64,000 bases of DNA from Pithys albifrons albifrons (taxonomy: Eukaryota; Chordata; Aves; Passeriformes; Thamnophilidae). Below the pieces are notes generated by a model that was not told the DNA's origin, made no database searches, and worked only from the letters and a program-made list of their open reading frames with translations. Shown here in pieces: positions 52,118 through 64,000 of this stretch (its first letter is position 1; every line of letters starts with the position of its first letter). The DNA is taken from contig NC_092462.1 of NCBI RefSeq assembly GCF_047495875.1, positions 41,205,669 to 41,269,668 of the forward strand. The letters run 5' to 3'. Made by a program: the position numbers and the translations under genes.

Positions 52118-53789
52118 GTAAATGGAAGTGTCCGTTCTCCTGTCCGGCGAGTGTAGTGACGCGGGCGGAGGCGCGAAAGCTCGTCTGAGTAAGTTTGTGA
52201 TGGGTTTGGAACTTGGTGTTTGTTACTCGGGGGTGCGGGCCCGGGGCGCGTTTGGCAGGCGACGGGTGCTGACACGCTCTGCGGGGTGGTCTGTGCTCTG
52301 GAGCTGCTCCGGGGAGTTACCTGCCCTCCTGTTCAAGGAGGGGGTTTCTGAGGCTTCTATCTATAATGGTCTGTCCAATAAACTGTAGTGAAAATCATGT
52401 TACTGTGTAGCGAAAGCACATGCTCGAAAACGAGCGAAGAAATTGTATGTCACCGTGGTTTGGGGAGTGAAAGGGTGGTCTCCTTCTTGAAATTGCAAAC
52501 ATTTCTGGTGTCTGGTGGGGTTTTTCTTCACGTGGGTATAGGAACCAAATCCATTTTTTCGTGGGTTTAAAACTTTTGTTGGGAAGTTACTTCAAAGCAA
52601 AGAAGATGAAATACACCGAAGACCCCCCTGCCCCCCATCTTTATGTGCTCACATACCGTTAGAAGTACATTAATAGGAGCTATTTTTGCAGGATTTCATG
52701 TAGTTGTAGGGTCTTCTTAATGTTTAGATTTAAAATACTGTTCTTATAAAGAAACCTGAGCAGTTTTATTTTCCTTCTTTCTGAGTATCTTGTGTCATTT
52801 ACACTGAGACTTCTTAATTGCATGCTTGTTTTTATTTGACTGTTTTCCTCTGAATTTTAAATATTTTTCTTCAGGAAAAGTATTTTGAATCATTCCATTG
52901 AAGAGTTATAGTTCTATTCAGGATGCTTGCATTCTGAAATTCAGTCTAGTAAAGAGCATATTGAAGTATAAAATTGCTCATCTATGGTCTAACAGAAGAG
53001 TTAATTGTAAAAACTTTAAAGACATTCTCTGATGAAAAAGACAACTGCTTTTCCCTTCTAAAATAATCCAAGTGCTATTCAGAGTTATTATTGCATTCAC
53101 ATCTTGGAGATTGGTTTAATATTGTATGCAGGAAAAAATTTTCATAAATTGTACTTTGATGTAATGTAAGAATAGTTATAAAGAATGGGCCCTATATGGG
53201 TAAGAATATATATATCTGAAAAATGTATCACTTAAATTTTGAGAAAATAGAGCAGGCTGAGAAAAATATTATTTTACAATTCTGAAGCTTTGCTGTTATA
53301 AGCTTGCTGGGTTATTTTCAATGGTCTAGTGAACTAGGGGGAAAAAGAAAAGCCTACAGTACGTAAGTATTTAATACACAGATCTGATTAAAATGTGAAG
53401 TAAGTTCACAGGAGTGAACACTGAGACGAACGATGATGTTTTGTAGAAGAAGTGCTTGACCACACTGAGAAGATTCCTTTCTTTAATATTTTTTGGAGAA
53501 AAAAAAATCCAGAATAACATTCATAATCCAGTTAGCAAGTTAAGACTGGTGCTTCAGTCAAATCTCTTTGAGCCAGGAGTAATTATGCTCTGTTCAAATG
53601 GAAAAAGGAAAAAAAAGATTTATTAACTGAAACTATATTTAAAGTTAGAAATCAATACACAGTTGCTGCTTTTAATATGCATCTGTTTGATACAAACCCT
53701 ATAAAATGTAAGAAAATGAAATAACCAACCTGAAAGCATTTTTTGTCATCTCCTAGGCTCAACAATTAACAGATTATAGGCTTGGCTCA

Positions 53790-53945
53790 GTAAGGTACTG
53801 AATACCTTTACCTCCAGTTAAAATCAGTGAGTGTTACGCTGACTGATGACCATGTAGGTTGATGCAAAAACTCCCATTGACTCATATCACTTTTGGATTA
53901 GGCCCGGTGAAAACTGAGAGTGCTCAGGATCAGGTGCTGGTTTTT
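53790..53945. repeat. Candidate old amniote interspersed repeat
   Basis: AAGGTACTGAATACCTTTAC, CTCCAGTTAAAATCAGTGAG, GCAAAAACTCCCATTGACTC and GGATTAGGCCC follow the order of a well-known bird/crocodile/turtle repeat pattern (a 'ggtgctgagcacc' block, then 'actcccattgaaatcaatggga' and 'ggatcaggccc'). The family name is not certain and the ends are approximate. Confidence 0.5.
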
Positions 53946-55113
53946 GAAGGGGCATTGTTTTATACAGACTTAAAGGCAAACACCAGAGATGCTAAGGCTT
54001 CAGATCAGACCTACTCTTAATTTTATAGTGATTCTGCACTTACTGTATTGAACGCTGCATTTCTATTACAGAAAACTCATCTCTGTCAAAATACAAATAA
54101 AAATATTAAATTCTTAAAGAGAAATCTTTTTTTTTTTTCAAAATACTATGCAAGAATGTGGTGCTTGTGTAAGATTTATAGGCAGATTTGAACTGTGGTG
54201 GTACTACAAGAGAGATTGTTAAGATTAGTGCATCTGTGTAATATTATTATCTTTTAAGAATAGCTTTATTCTTAATCTGTTCTATTAAATGAATACATGT
54301 AACCTTGTTAGGTTTATTGTTTTAGCAAATGCAGTGATAACGTGACTTTATCTCCTTCATGCTTATGCAGTATCAAGTGAACAAAATATTGTCAGAAATA
54401 ATTTGTGTGTTTATAGAAAGCCTTTAGTTTGATGAAATAAGTTTTTTAACTCTGGCTAACTGGTAAATAAGTAAGTTCTTTTGGGATGCCTGCATTCAAT
54501 TCCTCTTCAAAGACTGAAGAGTATCTTGTGATCTTAAAGACTTTATAATAGAGTAGTATTATTTGCAAAGAGTTTTATCTTGTGGTGAGATATATCGGGG
54601 GCCACACTGTTAGCTGAATAATTAAAACAAACCCCTAAACATTAAATTTTTTGAGTAACAGTCTTTAAAGAGTTACCATTGTAAAAATGTGCTGCTTTAA
54701 CAACCTTTCCTTAGTTCTAAAACTGATTAATTGCTGTGTCTTATAAAACCTGATTTATTTCATACTTTTTTCATACCAAGCATTACCATTATGAAGCTCT
54801 CCTTATAATTGAGATTAATGTTTCTGAGCAAAGAAGTGGTTTGGAGGGCTGCATTCATTTTGAGTGCTATTCTAATCAATTTTAGATACAACATTTCACA
54901 TGTATCAGTCTGCATCGGATGCTGCCTTATTATGTAGCATTAACTTGTTAGTGATTGATAGGAAGCCTGCTCCATCTCTAGAAGTGATTTGTTTGAAAAC
55001 AAGTGTTACAGCTTCCTAGAGTTTGCATGCAGAGTCAGGCATCTGAGGTGCCCATTCTGTGGCCTGACTGAAGCTTGACAGAGTAGTTAGGAAAGAGTGC
55101 TGTGCATTTATTG

Positions 55114-55180
55114 GGAAAAAAAAAAAAGAAAAAAGAAAAGCCAAAAAAACAACAAAACCCAAAATTTCCCCAACCAAAAT
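55114..55180. repeat. A-rich tract with G then C interruptions
   Basis: A 12-base A run, then AAAAAAG units, then AACAAAACCC and CCCCAACC. Same class as the other A/C tracts. The Lys-rich open frame here is an artefact of it. Confidence 0.8.
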
Positions 55181-56499
55181 GCTACACCTGTATTGAATGG
55201 TGTTCCTTAAGCTGTGGTATAGGTCTTCATAGGCAGTCTGCTGTGACAGGTATAAGGCACAGACAGTGTCTTTGTGCATCACTACATATTGTTGCAATGC
55301 TTGTCTGCTAGATTGAGAAGTAGCTTTAGTTTTGAAATCGAAGCTCACAGGGCTAGTTTCAAATAACAAGATGCACACCTACTGCATTAGTACCTGCATA
55401 ATTAATGGAAGATGGGCTAATTCTCTATTTTTATATTTTAAAAGTAGCAAGGGTGGTACTTGTTTCAGTAGCTACTGAAATATTTGCCCATTCCTTCTGT
55501 GCACCTTCTGGTCCCAGCTTTACTACTGTTTAATTTGTACCCAATAGGCTGTGGTCACAAACTACTGCTGAGTGTGCTGCATAAATATTTAAAGTTCAGG
55601 AAAAAATGATTTCTTAATAGTGAGAGAAAAATGAGTTTTAAAAGGCCCAACTTAAAAAAATTAATCTGTGAAACATCTGAAAATGGTAAACAATTGCAAG
55701 AAGATGTGTGTGCATCTATTCTCAGGGTAATGATTTAAATATAAATTTTAGTTACTTATGTGTTTCTTGCAAGACATGCTAATTACATTCAGCGCATGTT
55801 TAAAGTTTGCATATTGGACTAGTTACATCAGCCTTTAGTTCAAGTGTGCATGTGAACAATAACAGAAGGTTGCAACTGAGGCATGCCATAAAAATATTTC
55901 TGTTCTTATGCGGATCAGAAGTTAAGAAAATTATGGAATGTTTACAAATATCAGGCTGTAAGTGCTCCTCGCCACTTAGTTCAGTCTTTTTTTATGGAAG
56001 AAACATTGTCAGTAAAGATTCATTTTAATATTGTAACTGAAATAGCTGCTACTGAACTAATATGAAGGGAATAACATCTTAAACATATTATAAAATAGAC
56101 AGTACAACACAAACTGTATCTCTGATTGCCTTCTTAAATGTGTGTCACATGTTACATATTTCTATCCTACAGTATATTTACTGTTGTTGTAAAATAGTTT
56201 TTATGCAAAGCTGATGGTTGGGCGACACGCGGTAAAAAAGTAGTTTAAGCCTGGAACTGTTTTGTGTTGGTATATGCCCTGAGTCTTGCAAAGGAGTGGG
56301 TGTATTTGTATAATTTACTCTGAAATCCAACATAGAAGTTCAAGCCTAGCTGACCTAATTATTTTAAATTTTGCAACATGAGTCTGTGTAACAGATTGGG
56401 GTTGCTGATACTTGATGTGGATGTTTGCGTCTACAAAGAAAAGTTAATTGTAAACATTAGTGACTAGATATACAGAAAGCAAAACAGTAAACTAGAAAC

Positions 56500-56600
56500 T
56501 GCAAAGTGCTGTGCTAAATTCAGCGCTGATTAGCGTATTCTGCAAACCCCCTGAAATCAGCAAATTACCTGGATTGCTATGTACTTCTGAACTGGGAGGC
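56500..56600. promoter_or_regulatory. Candidate intronic conserved element
   Basis: CAGCGCTGATTAGCGTATTC carries two CpGs and a homeobox-type CTGATTAGC core in a region otherwise almost free of CpG. AAATCAGCAAATTACC follows. There is no open frame. The CTGATTAG core echoes the one at 51050-51057 in island 2. Enhancer-like by texture only. Confidence 0.25.
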
Positions 56601-56856
56601 TGTAGTAGCTCTTTCTGTAAAAATCTCTTAGTATATTAACTGTGTGTTATAGGTTATAAAAGCAATTGTGGATTACTTTTACAGTAGACTTTCATGAATG
56701 CAAATTCAATCTTCATATGGAAGAGAAAACAGTTTTCAGCTTGAGAACAGACACGTTAAATTATTTTCATTTGCCTTCCTGTTTTTTTTAAAATATTTTA
56801 GCACACTTCTAATGTTTGAAATAAGAATTTTAACATGGGTTAACTATGGAATATAA

Positions 56857-56894
56857 TTATGTGATAGTAGAGTCTCTTATGTGATAATAGTCTC
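56857..56894. repeat. 20-bp tandem duplication, slightly diverged
   Basis: TTATGTGATAGTAGAGTCTC is followed at once by TTATGTGATAATAGTCTC. The second copy differs by one substitution and a 2-base deletion. Confidence 0.85.
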
Positions 56895-58439
56895 TGTTTC
56901 TTTTTTTGTTTCCCATCCCCCCACACCCACTTCCCTGACAAAGTGGTTGAATGATGGCAGACATTTTTAGTGAAAAACAGGTTTACTACTTTGTTTACTC
57001 TTTCAAGTAATTTATTTTAAAAGTAAAGAGAATATCTTTTATAGTGACAGTATAAAATGTCTATTCTACAAACCTTCTAATTTTAAAAGTTAACATCTAT
57101 ATCCGTATTTTTGCATCTGAATTACAGAAGTGTAAAATAGCAGTTTGCAAAAATCCTAGGATATTACAACCTCAGTTTTTCCTGTGACACCATAGAAAAA
57201 TATTCAGAAAAGCAACGGATATTCTTGTAAAAGTGGTATTGGTGTGGAACTTAGAATGTGTTGTGTTGAAATCAAAAGTGCTCGTGTTATTTTTCATTAT
57301 TATGTTGAATTTCTAATAGTATTTCTTGACAGTGGTTAAGCCAACATACAAAGGAACTGATGTGTCTTATTTCCTTATTTCAGTCTTGACAATTTTTAAT
57401 GTTTAAAGAAAACTCCTGTCAAGGGTAAAATTGGTGAAATATAGATTTAAAATATTTTTCTTGGCAGGAATTGAATAGAAAGCTGCAAGTTAGAATTTTC
57501 AGTGGAAGAGGAAAGAAATTAATGAACACATGATTTACTATAATACAGCAATATTTTCCTAAATTGTGGAAGTCCTTGATACACTTTGGCTGGATCAGGC
57601 AAGGGGTGACTGTAGTGGTTGAAGAAATCATCATTGCTAATAAGTGCTACTTTAGATTAGCAAATGAAAGACTGCACAGTCCTTCAAAGGCCTCATCCAT
57701 TCTCATTATAATCCTTTGAACGTTTGTCTGACCTTTCTAAAGAAATCCTATGAAACTTTATGCTTAGAGTTCCGCATAAATGAACTGACCATCACTCAGC
57801 ACTCAGGAAGTTTGTAATCTAATGACAAGAGCAATAATACATCTTTTTAACACAAAAATATCAAACATTACTTGCCACAGCAAATTGTTAATTTCTCTTA
57901 AAGTCTCTTTTGTTAATGATGTAATAGTTGAGACTAATGAATGTGAAGCAGCTTTATAAAAGCAAATAGTATCATGGTTGTCTAACAAAAATCGAAAGAG
58001 ATTGTATTGCTAGTATTTTTCCCCTCAGCTTTATTATGGTCTGTACATTATTAAGCTGGGATTGGTGGAGTAGTTTTGTTTTTATAGCTAAAAGTATGAA
58101 GGTTTATGAAGCTAGAACATGCTCAGCTGAAGCAAACCAGCGTATCTTTACTCACCTTGGTGAAGATGTTGTCATTTACCTTCCCAGTGACGAAGCGTAG
58201 GGCTTCTGATCATGAAAGACTTTAGATTTCACTTTAACTCTTCCTTTTTTTTTTTTTTGTAAGCAGTTAACGTCTTCCCAGTTGTAAAATACATTGCTAA
58301 TTTGAATAGGCTTTGGTGCTTCTAAAAAGCACCATGGATCATGTTTTTTTCCATTAGAAGAAAGAACCCCTCATTCTGGTAGTAAACTCGGCAAAGCAGA
58401 AAATAATTCTTGTTATCAAATCAGTTTTTCTTAGAAAGA

Positions 58440-58740
58440 CATTGTTTATTCATTCTACAGAATATATGCAAAGTGGTTGATGTCTCCCTGCTTTCCTAAG
58501 AGATATTTTTTATTTCAATGTCAAAAGATTGAGTGGCAAGGTCCAAACCTACACAACAGGAACTGAGAAAAGATTTGATACTCCAGTAAATCAGCTGGTT
58601 GAAATCTTGGTTATAAATTGTGAGCCTTTGTTATTGCTTTAGCAACGAAGGCAGAACCATTGGAAGCCTTAACAATCAGGCAGCAGTTACTAAACTACCA
58701 TTTGTTCAACATTGTTCCCACGCTGGAAGGTAAAAATGTA
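58440..58740. promoter_or_regulatory. Candidate intronic enhancer with SOX-like sites
   Basis: CCTTTGTTATTGCTTTAGC resembles a SOX site next to a POU-like half (SOX2/OCT4 form: CTTTGTTATGCAAAT). GCAACG beside it resembles an RFX half-site, and AACAATCAGG and AACATTGTTCC are further SOX-type cores. Several motifs in 120 bp without simple sequence suggest an enhancer. Binding and conservation are untested. Confidence 0.27.
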
Positions 58741-61189
58741 TTTTTAAAGTAATGATGGAACTTGAGAAATAATGGGTCCCTGCAAATGATTGAGCTTAGT
58801 CTAAAGAAATAAAGACCTAATTGGGAATGCTGAGGAGTGCTACCTTGCATTTGGTAGGTGATATTGATAAGTGATAAGTCTTCAAAGTTGATTTCCCTTC
58901 ATCCATAACTAGTTAGAAAATTAAAATTTTAGGCAGAAGAGTACTGTACAGATGGTAGGAAGACTTGTTTTTCATACCTTGCTTTGCTGGTAATACATAC
59001 ACACACATTTTGTCTAATCTTCAATGGTATTAATTTGATTTTGATATAAATTGATGGCAGATGAATGAAAAGCTTTCCTGGCAACTTTAAAATATAGATG
59101 GGTCTCTGTGTGTGCATTCAGTATGGTTTGACTGAGTAAGCCTACAGTACAAAATTAGAGGAGGATTTCTCCATTTCCTCTCGCTTGCCTGACAATTGCG
59201 GAAGTGTGTGATTTCAGCAGAGGCCAATATGTTGGGAGGTGTCAAAAAACCTTAGGGTTTGAAGTCCACAGTGACATCTCAGTAAATGCTGGGAACAGAA
59301 ATGCTCACCACCTTTTAGGAAGTTTTTCAGTCATTTGTGTATTAATAGACTATGAAACAAGACTCACCTAGTAATTCAGTCTAAGTGTATGATAACCCAG
59401 AAATACATCTGTGAATGACTCAGCTCTACAGGAAACTTAGAAGTACTAAGTGATTAGAAAATCTGGGGTCTTGTTTTCTTTCTTGAGTGAAGAATATCTT
59501 AGCATGAAAATGAAATATCAACTCTTACTTAGCTTGAAATAGTTAAAATTACATTTAGAAATGTTTTAAGTGGCTTAAAAATGCATAGCTGCTTTTATCA
59601 TTCTTTTGATAATTCTTTGTTAATTGTGGAATGATACAGGGCTAATGACATATAATGTTAGCACTTCTAATGATATGTTTAAGAACAGTGCAGTCATTAA
59701 ATTCAGTAAACTGAATATGTGGGCCTCATAAATAAATGCTGAATTATAATACAAACCACACCATGACCAAATTAATTAGTATGTTTAATCTAGCGAACTC
59801 CAGCTAGGCTGCATACAATGTGGACAGGTATTTAATTTCTAAATTTAATATTAGCTGCATAAGTCAACTCTCACCTAATCAGTACAGATCAGTAATCAAA
59901 ATTTAATATATCTGGTGTTTTATATAAACTTTTTAAAGGAGATATTTTAACACTGTTAGAGATTTTAAGCATTGTCATTAAAAAAGGATGTGAGTGGTAA
60001 TGTTCCCCTTGTTCTCCCCCTAATTTGTCATCCTCAGGAGGTAGAATTCCTGAGGTCCAAAATAAAAAAATCATTCAGTCAAAATGGCAACACTCATTAA
60101 CATTCATTCAAGGATCTAGGACAGAATATTTTGTTCTTATTTGATACAAAATTTTCTGTTGGTTGCTTCTCTGTGATAATTATTATATCAGATTTTAGTT
60201 ATTCAGGGAGAGTTAAAATGCCAGTAGAATCCTCTTGATTTTTCATTTGAAAGTCTTACTTTTCAAAGAAAGTGGAAAATACAAGACAATTTAATTTTTT
60301 TTATAACCTGTGAATGCTTCAGTTTTTTCTTCTTGCAGATTACAAGTATTATATTTTTATCACATGAGTTATAGGGCATACAGATTTTCTTGAACCATTT
60401 TCTGAATTTTTAAGTGTAACTTTAGTACAGAAACAGGAAATTGGGTGGTATGAGTCCAAATCTCTAAATAATCTGTTCAGTTGGTAGTTCCAGGGACTTC
60501 AGTGAGGTTGTGTAATGAATAGGCATTGTGTCTGTGATCAGTGGAATATAGGCTTAGGCTCATTGCTTTCAGAGAATAGTCTAAGATGAGGAGAGTTTGA
60601 GAATAATCAACATGTTTTTTCTTTTTTTTTCCTCTTGACTTGGGATTGCACACTCTGCCCGTAACCTCTAATATAAATCTATCTTTGCTTTGGTGTTTTT
60701 TTTTAAGTAAATACTTGACTAGGTATGGTTTGATGATTCACTCAGTTTTTATGGAGAGTCCATAAAACACTGAGTGGTCTGACTGCTCTCTGCTCCTCAG
60801 TCAAACTTTATCGTTGAATGCATTTAAGATGATTTCCACCCCGACTTCCAGCATTTCAAACAAACAAATCCAGTGACCATTTATTTGATGGACTGTGCAA
60901 AAGAACACTCTTGTCCAAAAGGGGACACAGTGAAGTTACACCTATATTATCATATTAAACCCCATGCTATAGATTTCTCATGATAGGACATAATCATCTA
61001 TATGGGTTAACTCTTAAATTAAGAGCATCCATATAGCATTTTGATCTGTACTGATTTGTGTTACCCCCAGACAATTCTTGGGAGTAGTTCTGCTGTTGAG
61101 ACTGGGGACATGTTTTTGGGAGTGTTTCCATTAAGCACTTTGCCTCCAGCTTCCTAACTTAGAGGTCAAGACTTCTTACTAACACACAC

Positions 61190-61275
61190 CTGATTTAATT
61201 AGTCCTGCTTTAGCTATGGCTTTGGGCAAGATGACCCACACAAGTCCTTTCCAACCTAAATTATTCTGCAACTCC
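61190..61275 (+). mobile_element. CR1 LINE fragment, 3' end (diverged)
   Basis: TGATTTAATTAGTCCTGCTT, GGGCAAGATGACCCACACAA and GTCCTTTCCAACCTAAATTA TTCTGC (split here for length) follow a CR1 3' end: 'agtcctgctttgggcag...agatgacct...gtcccttccaacctaaattattctg'. It is in + orientation, more diverged than the copy at 9.2 kb, and truncated at its 5' end. Confidence 0.78.
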
Positions 61276-62214
61276 AAGCCTGCTGTCTGCACTCCTTGCA
61301 GTCCCTCTTGGAGATATTGCCTGTCCTTGTTGGGTGTCACATCTGAGTTCTGTGTTGCCAAAGGTTCTGTTGAATACATTTCCAAGAATAGTATCATTTA
61401 ATAGACTCAGAGTTAAAATAATTGTATTTCTGTTTTAATCAGTTTTAATGAATGAATGTTAGGGTTTTATAACCTGTTGTAGGGGTAAGTTTTTATCCAC
61501 CCTGCTTGTATAACTTGCTTGTTCCTATTAACTCAGCAAGAGGATATATGGGAATAGACAAGCACAAAGAGGCCTGTGTGTTAGAAACTTCATGGTGTTT
61601 CTTGAAAAGAGGTATTTTACCTTTGCAAGTTAGCTTTTTTTAAAATATGCTAGTCACAAAATAATGAACTGTACAAAGAAGTCTTTTTCAGTCCTTATTT
61701 CAAATCATTGTTAGGTGCAGTAAGTTTTCCTGCACTAGAAACTTGATATAATTAATTAAAATATTAAGAAAGGAAAAAAAAAAGCTTCACTTTAGTGCAC
61801 ATACCTGTTAGTTATACTGCTGACATGACAGACTTTTACTGGATTAAGTGCACAATAGCAACATCATATATGGAACTCCGATTAACAGCTTTTTGTTAAA
61901 GTTTTTATTTTGAGACTACATTAAAGATTGTGTTAACTGACTTATGAGAATCACAAATCTGTAGGCATTCTTTTAAAGTTTTTTTTTAAGTGATTTGTTA
62001 AAAAATGGGCAAGGGTAACAAGCTACAGTGTTGGGTTTTTAACATTAAGAAAAAATAATTCGAAAAAATTGTTCACTAACTCCCCACTTTTCAGCTGTGA
62101 AGAAGCTTTGCTTCCATCTCTCCAATCTCTCAATCACCAGATACTGCACCAAATTGATGTAAACCCATTTGGATGTATAGATTAGACATTAATGCGTATA
62201 GTTATTGTGGGATT

Positions 62215-62545
62215 GAATAACAATTAGGCACCTGAACTGATAACTGTTGGCAGGAGTCCACTGAGCACAAGCAGTGAAATGAAACCTATGGGCAGGTGCC
62301 CTATGAAGCCCTTCTTTGCAGAGCTTGAGTTTCATACCTACTTAATGGAAGAAAATAACTGAAACAGCCTGTAAGGTAAGGAATCTTGTCTGCCTACGAT
62401 TAGGCACCCAAACAGGCGAGCTTTGTGAAGGTCTTTAAGGCATGTCATGACCTCCTCTCCATTGCTTTGAAAGTTGCACACTTTCTGCAGTAGCACTGCT
62501 TTGAAATGCCTAAAGCATAGTCTCAATTTAGTGATCTAAGCTAAA
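62215..62545. repeat. Possible old interspersed repeat with TAGGCACC motifs
   Basis: CAATTAGGCACCTGAACTG at the left, GATTAGGCACCCAAACAGG in the middle and TTTGAAATGCCTAAAG followed by AGTGATCTAAGC at the right. TAGGCACCTAA-type motifs are frequent in old amniote repeats, and one also occurs at 1215-1225. The family is not identified and the limits are uncertain. Confidence 0.3.
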
Positions 62546-64000
62546 GAGATGGGATTTCATACATGCTGCCTCAACCAAACTGCATCAACAGCTGTGAAAG
62601 CATGTAAAATAGTGTGGAAATAAGGGTTTATTTAACTGGAAGTAAAAAAATTTTTTTTCATGTTTATTTTTAAATGTAATGACTGAACTAAAATGATAGA
62701 TATTTCCAAACTATTTGTCATTGATTTGTAAGTTCAGTGTTGTCCCCAGGTTAAAATAGGACCTTGGCTTCTACATTACCATGAACTGCACATTGAAATC
62801 AAATGTTGCTGCAAATATATAGAAGTGTTCATGTTTTTAACATGGTTTGCATTGATATTGTTTCAGGAGAAAAATATTTAGAAGTGATTTACTTGTAAAC
62901 AAATAAGCTCTGTATCTACTGCTATTTTGAATATTTTTGCTAAATGCAATTCAAATAATTTTAAATCAGAAAATGTGCAAAAATTGGATTAAATGTGTTT
63001 AAACTATTAAAACTCTTGTAGCTCATTGATGTCAGAAATGTAAGTAGGTAGTGGATATAGTCTTCCCCCCCCTCCAACTACCTATATATTTAGTTTAAAA
63101 TCATATACTGCAAATCAAAAGTACCAGGAATTCTGAAAGCTTGGTCTTAATATTTCTTCTTCCTCCTTTACTGTGCCATTCACATGACTCTTTCACTGAG
63201 CCCTGTTATATGTCTTCCTGATGGCTGAAAATGACTGTTAGATACCAATTTGTATGTGGTGAAGGTGGGTTATATGGTTTTTGTGTGACAAGTGCAGGAA
63301 CTGCTTGTTCTTTCATCTCCTCTGTAGTGGTTCTTAGCTGTCTTAAAAAACAGTAAGGCTTTGGTTTGATTAACATTTTAAGCTTTCATAAGCTGCCAGT
63401 GCTTCCTTTAAAAATAAAAAATTGCCATCCTGTACTCTATAACCTGTCCTCTTTGTTGCCCTCTCCCCTGTAGAAGCTCAACTGTTTGCCTGTTTGTATA
63501 CTGAGTTCAGAGCAGCCATACAGTTAAAAAAGATTTTGAATGGATACTTTTCAATTTTTATAGTGTTCATTTATTTTTTGCCAGTTTGGTAGTTAGCTCA
63601 CTGACCCAGTCCAATAAATAGTCACAGCCTAGTGGTAGGTGTGGGACAGGAAAATAAGGAGGATAGGACTGACTTTTAGTTTATTATTTAAAGAGGAAGA
63701 GCACACCACCTCCATTTTTCTGCCTCTTACTAAATTAGAAATATAGAGGATAAAAGGAGGTCCTAGAAATGAGTTTGCAACTCTACATTTTTTTCTTCTT
63801 TCTGAGTTGTTCTTTCATGATCAGCACCACAGCAGAAGACCTTTGGGCCTAGGGTAACCAAGAGAAACCATAAATAAAAGAGAAGAAAGTGAAATGCAGA
63901 ACTGTCTTGTTTTCTGTTTTTTTCTTTTTTTTTCACCCCTCCAGTAACGGTATGTGCATCATTTAGCAGGACCACATGGTTGCTTGGTGGGGTTATTTTT

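Larger units (their letters stand above)
50530..52350 (+). promoter_or_regulatory. CpG island 2, likely main promoter and first exon region
   Basis: About 1.8 kb of very GC- and CpG-rich DNA with many GC boxes. C-rich sequence at 51405-51480 gives way to G-rich sequence from about 51600 to 52080, the skew expected downstream of a + strand start. No classical TATA box precedes this switch; an AT-rich pocket AAAATAAATAG at 50829-50839 lies further upstream. Donor-like sites follow at 51556, 51804, 52118 and 52189. Its size is typical of developmental-regulator or large neuronal genes, but the gene cannot be identified because no coding exon is visible. Confidence 0.9.
52390..64000. other. AT-rich stretch downstream of island 2, probable first intron
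   Basis: No coding exon is supported over 11.6 kb. If transcription from island 2 runs on +, this is intron 1. It holds an old repeat near 53.8 kb, an A-rich tract at 55114, a 20-bp duplication at 56857, enhancer-like blocks at 56500 and 58440, a CR1 end at 61190 and a repeat-like block at 62215. The acceptor-like T run ending in AAGCAG at 58266 is followed by an 18-codon frame that closes without a donor, so it is not called an exon. Confidence 0.45.

Noticed and set aside
58231..58320. Polypyrimidine tract plus AAGCAG as an exon acceptor
   Set aside because: The following frames close within about 18 codons and no donor follows. It may be only a T run.

Overview
This window looks like vertebrate nuclear DNA, most likely from a bird. 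About 60 of the 64 kb is AT-rich and CpG-poor. Three copies of the 3' end of a CR1 non-LTR retrotransposon are readable (near 9.2, 40.05 and 61.2 kb), and their end sequences match the subfamilies I know from birds. There are also faint remnants of older amniote repeats, simple repeats and scattered A/C-rich or G/T-rich tracts. Nothing bacterial or viral is recognisable: no operons, phage genes, CRISPR array, tRNA or rRNA.

Layout. From 1 to about 47.1 kb is a gene-desert-like stretch with no supportable exon. It holds two CR1 fragments, one L3/CR1-like fossil, one older repeat, an (AT)n microsatellite at 32.59 kb, G-quadruplex candidates at 25.7 and 40.9 kb, and some sequence blocks that look like conserved enhancers. 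The first CpG island lies at 47.65-48.12 kb with a weaker CpG-bearing shoulder to about 48.5 kb. A second, larger island lies at 50.53-52.35 kb. Both change from C-rich to G-rich along the + strand, which favours + strand transcription. The second island contains several good splice-donor sequences (51556, 51804, 52118), so the likeliest reading is the 5' end of a gene with one or more non-coding first exons, with 52.4-64 kb forming part of a long first intron. Minus-strand donor-like sites also exist, so a divergent transcript cannot be excluded.

No protein-coding gene can be named. Long open frames in the islands (up to 389 codons on the minus strand) are explained by the high GC content and have low-complexity Arg/Pro/Ala/Gly composition. 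I did not find a convincing new biological system. The best leads are the two-island promoter region, a cluster of ATCAG-type motifs in the second island, and several non-coding blocks with unusual dyad structure (32.03, 41.66-41.75, 45.13 kb) that should be tested for deep conservation.
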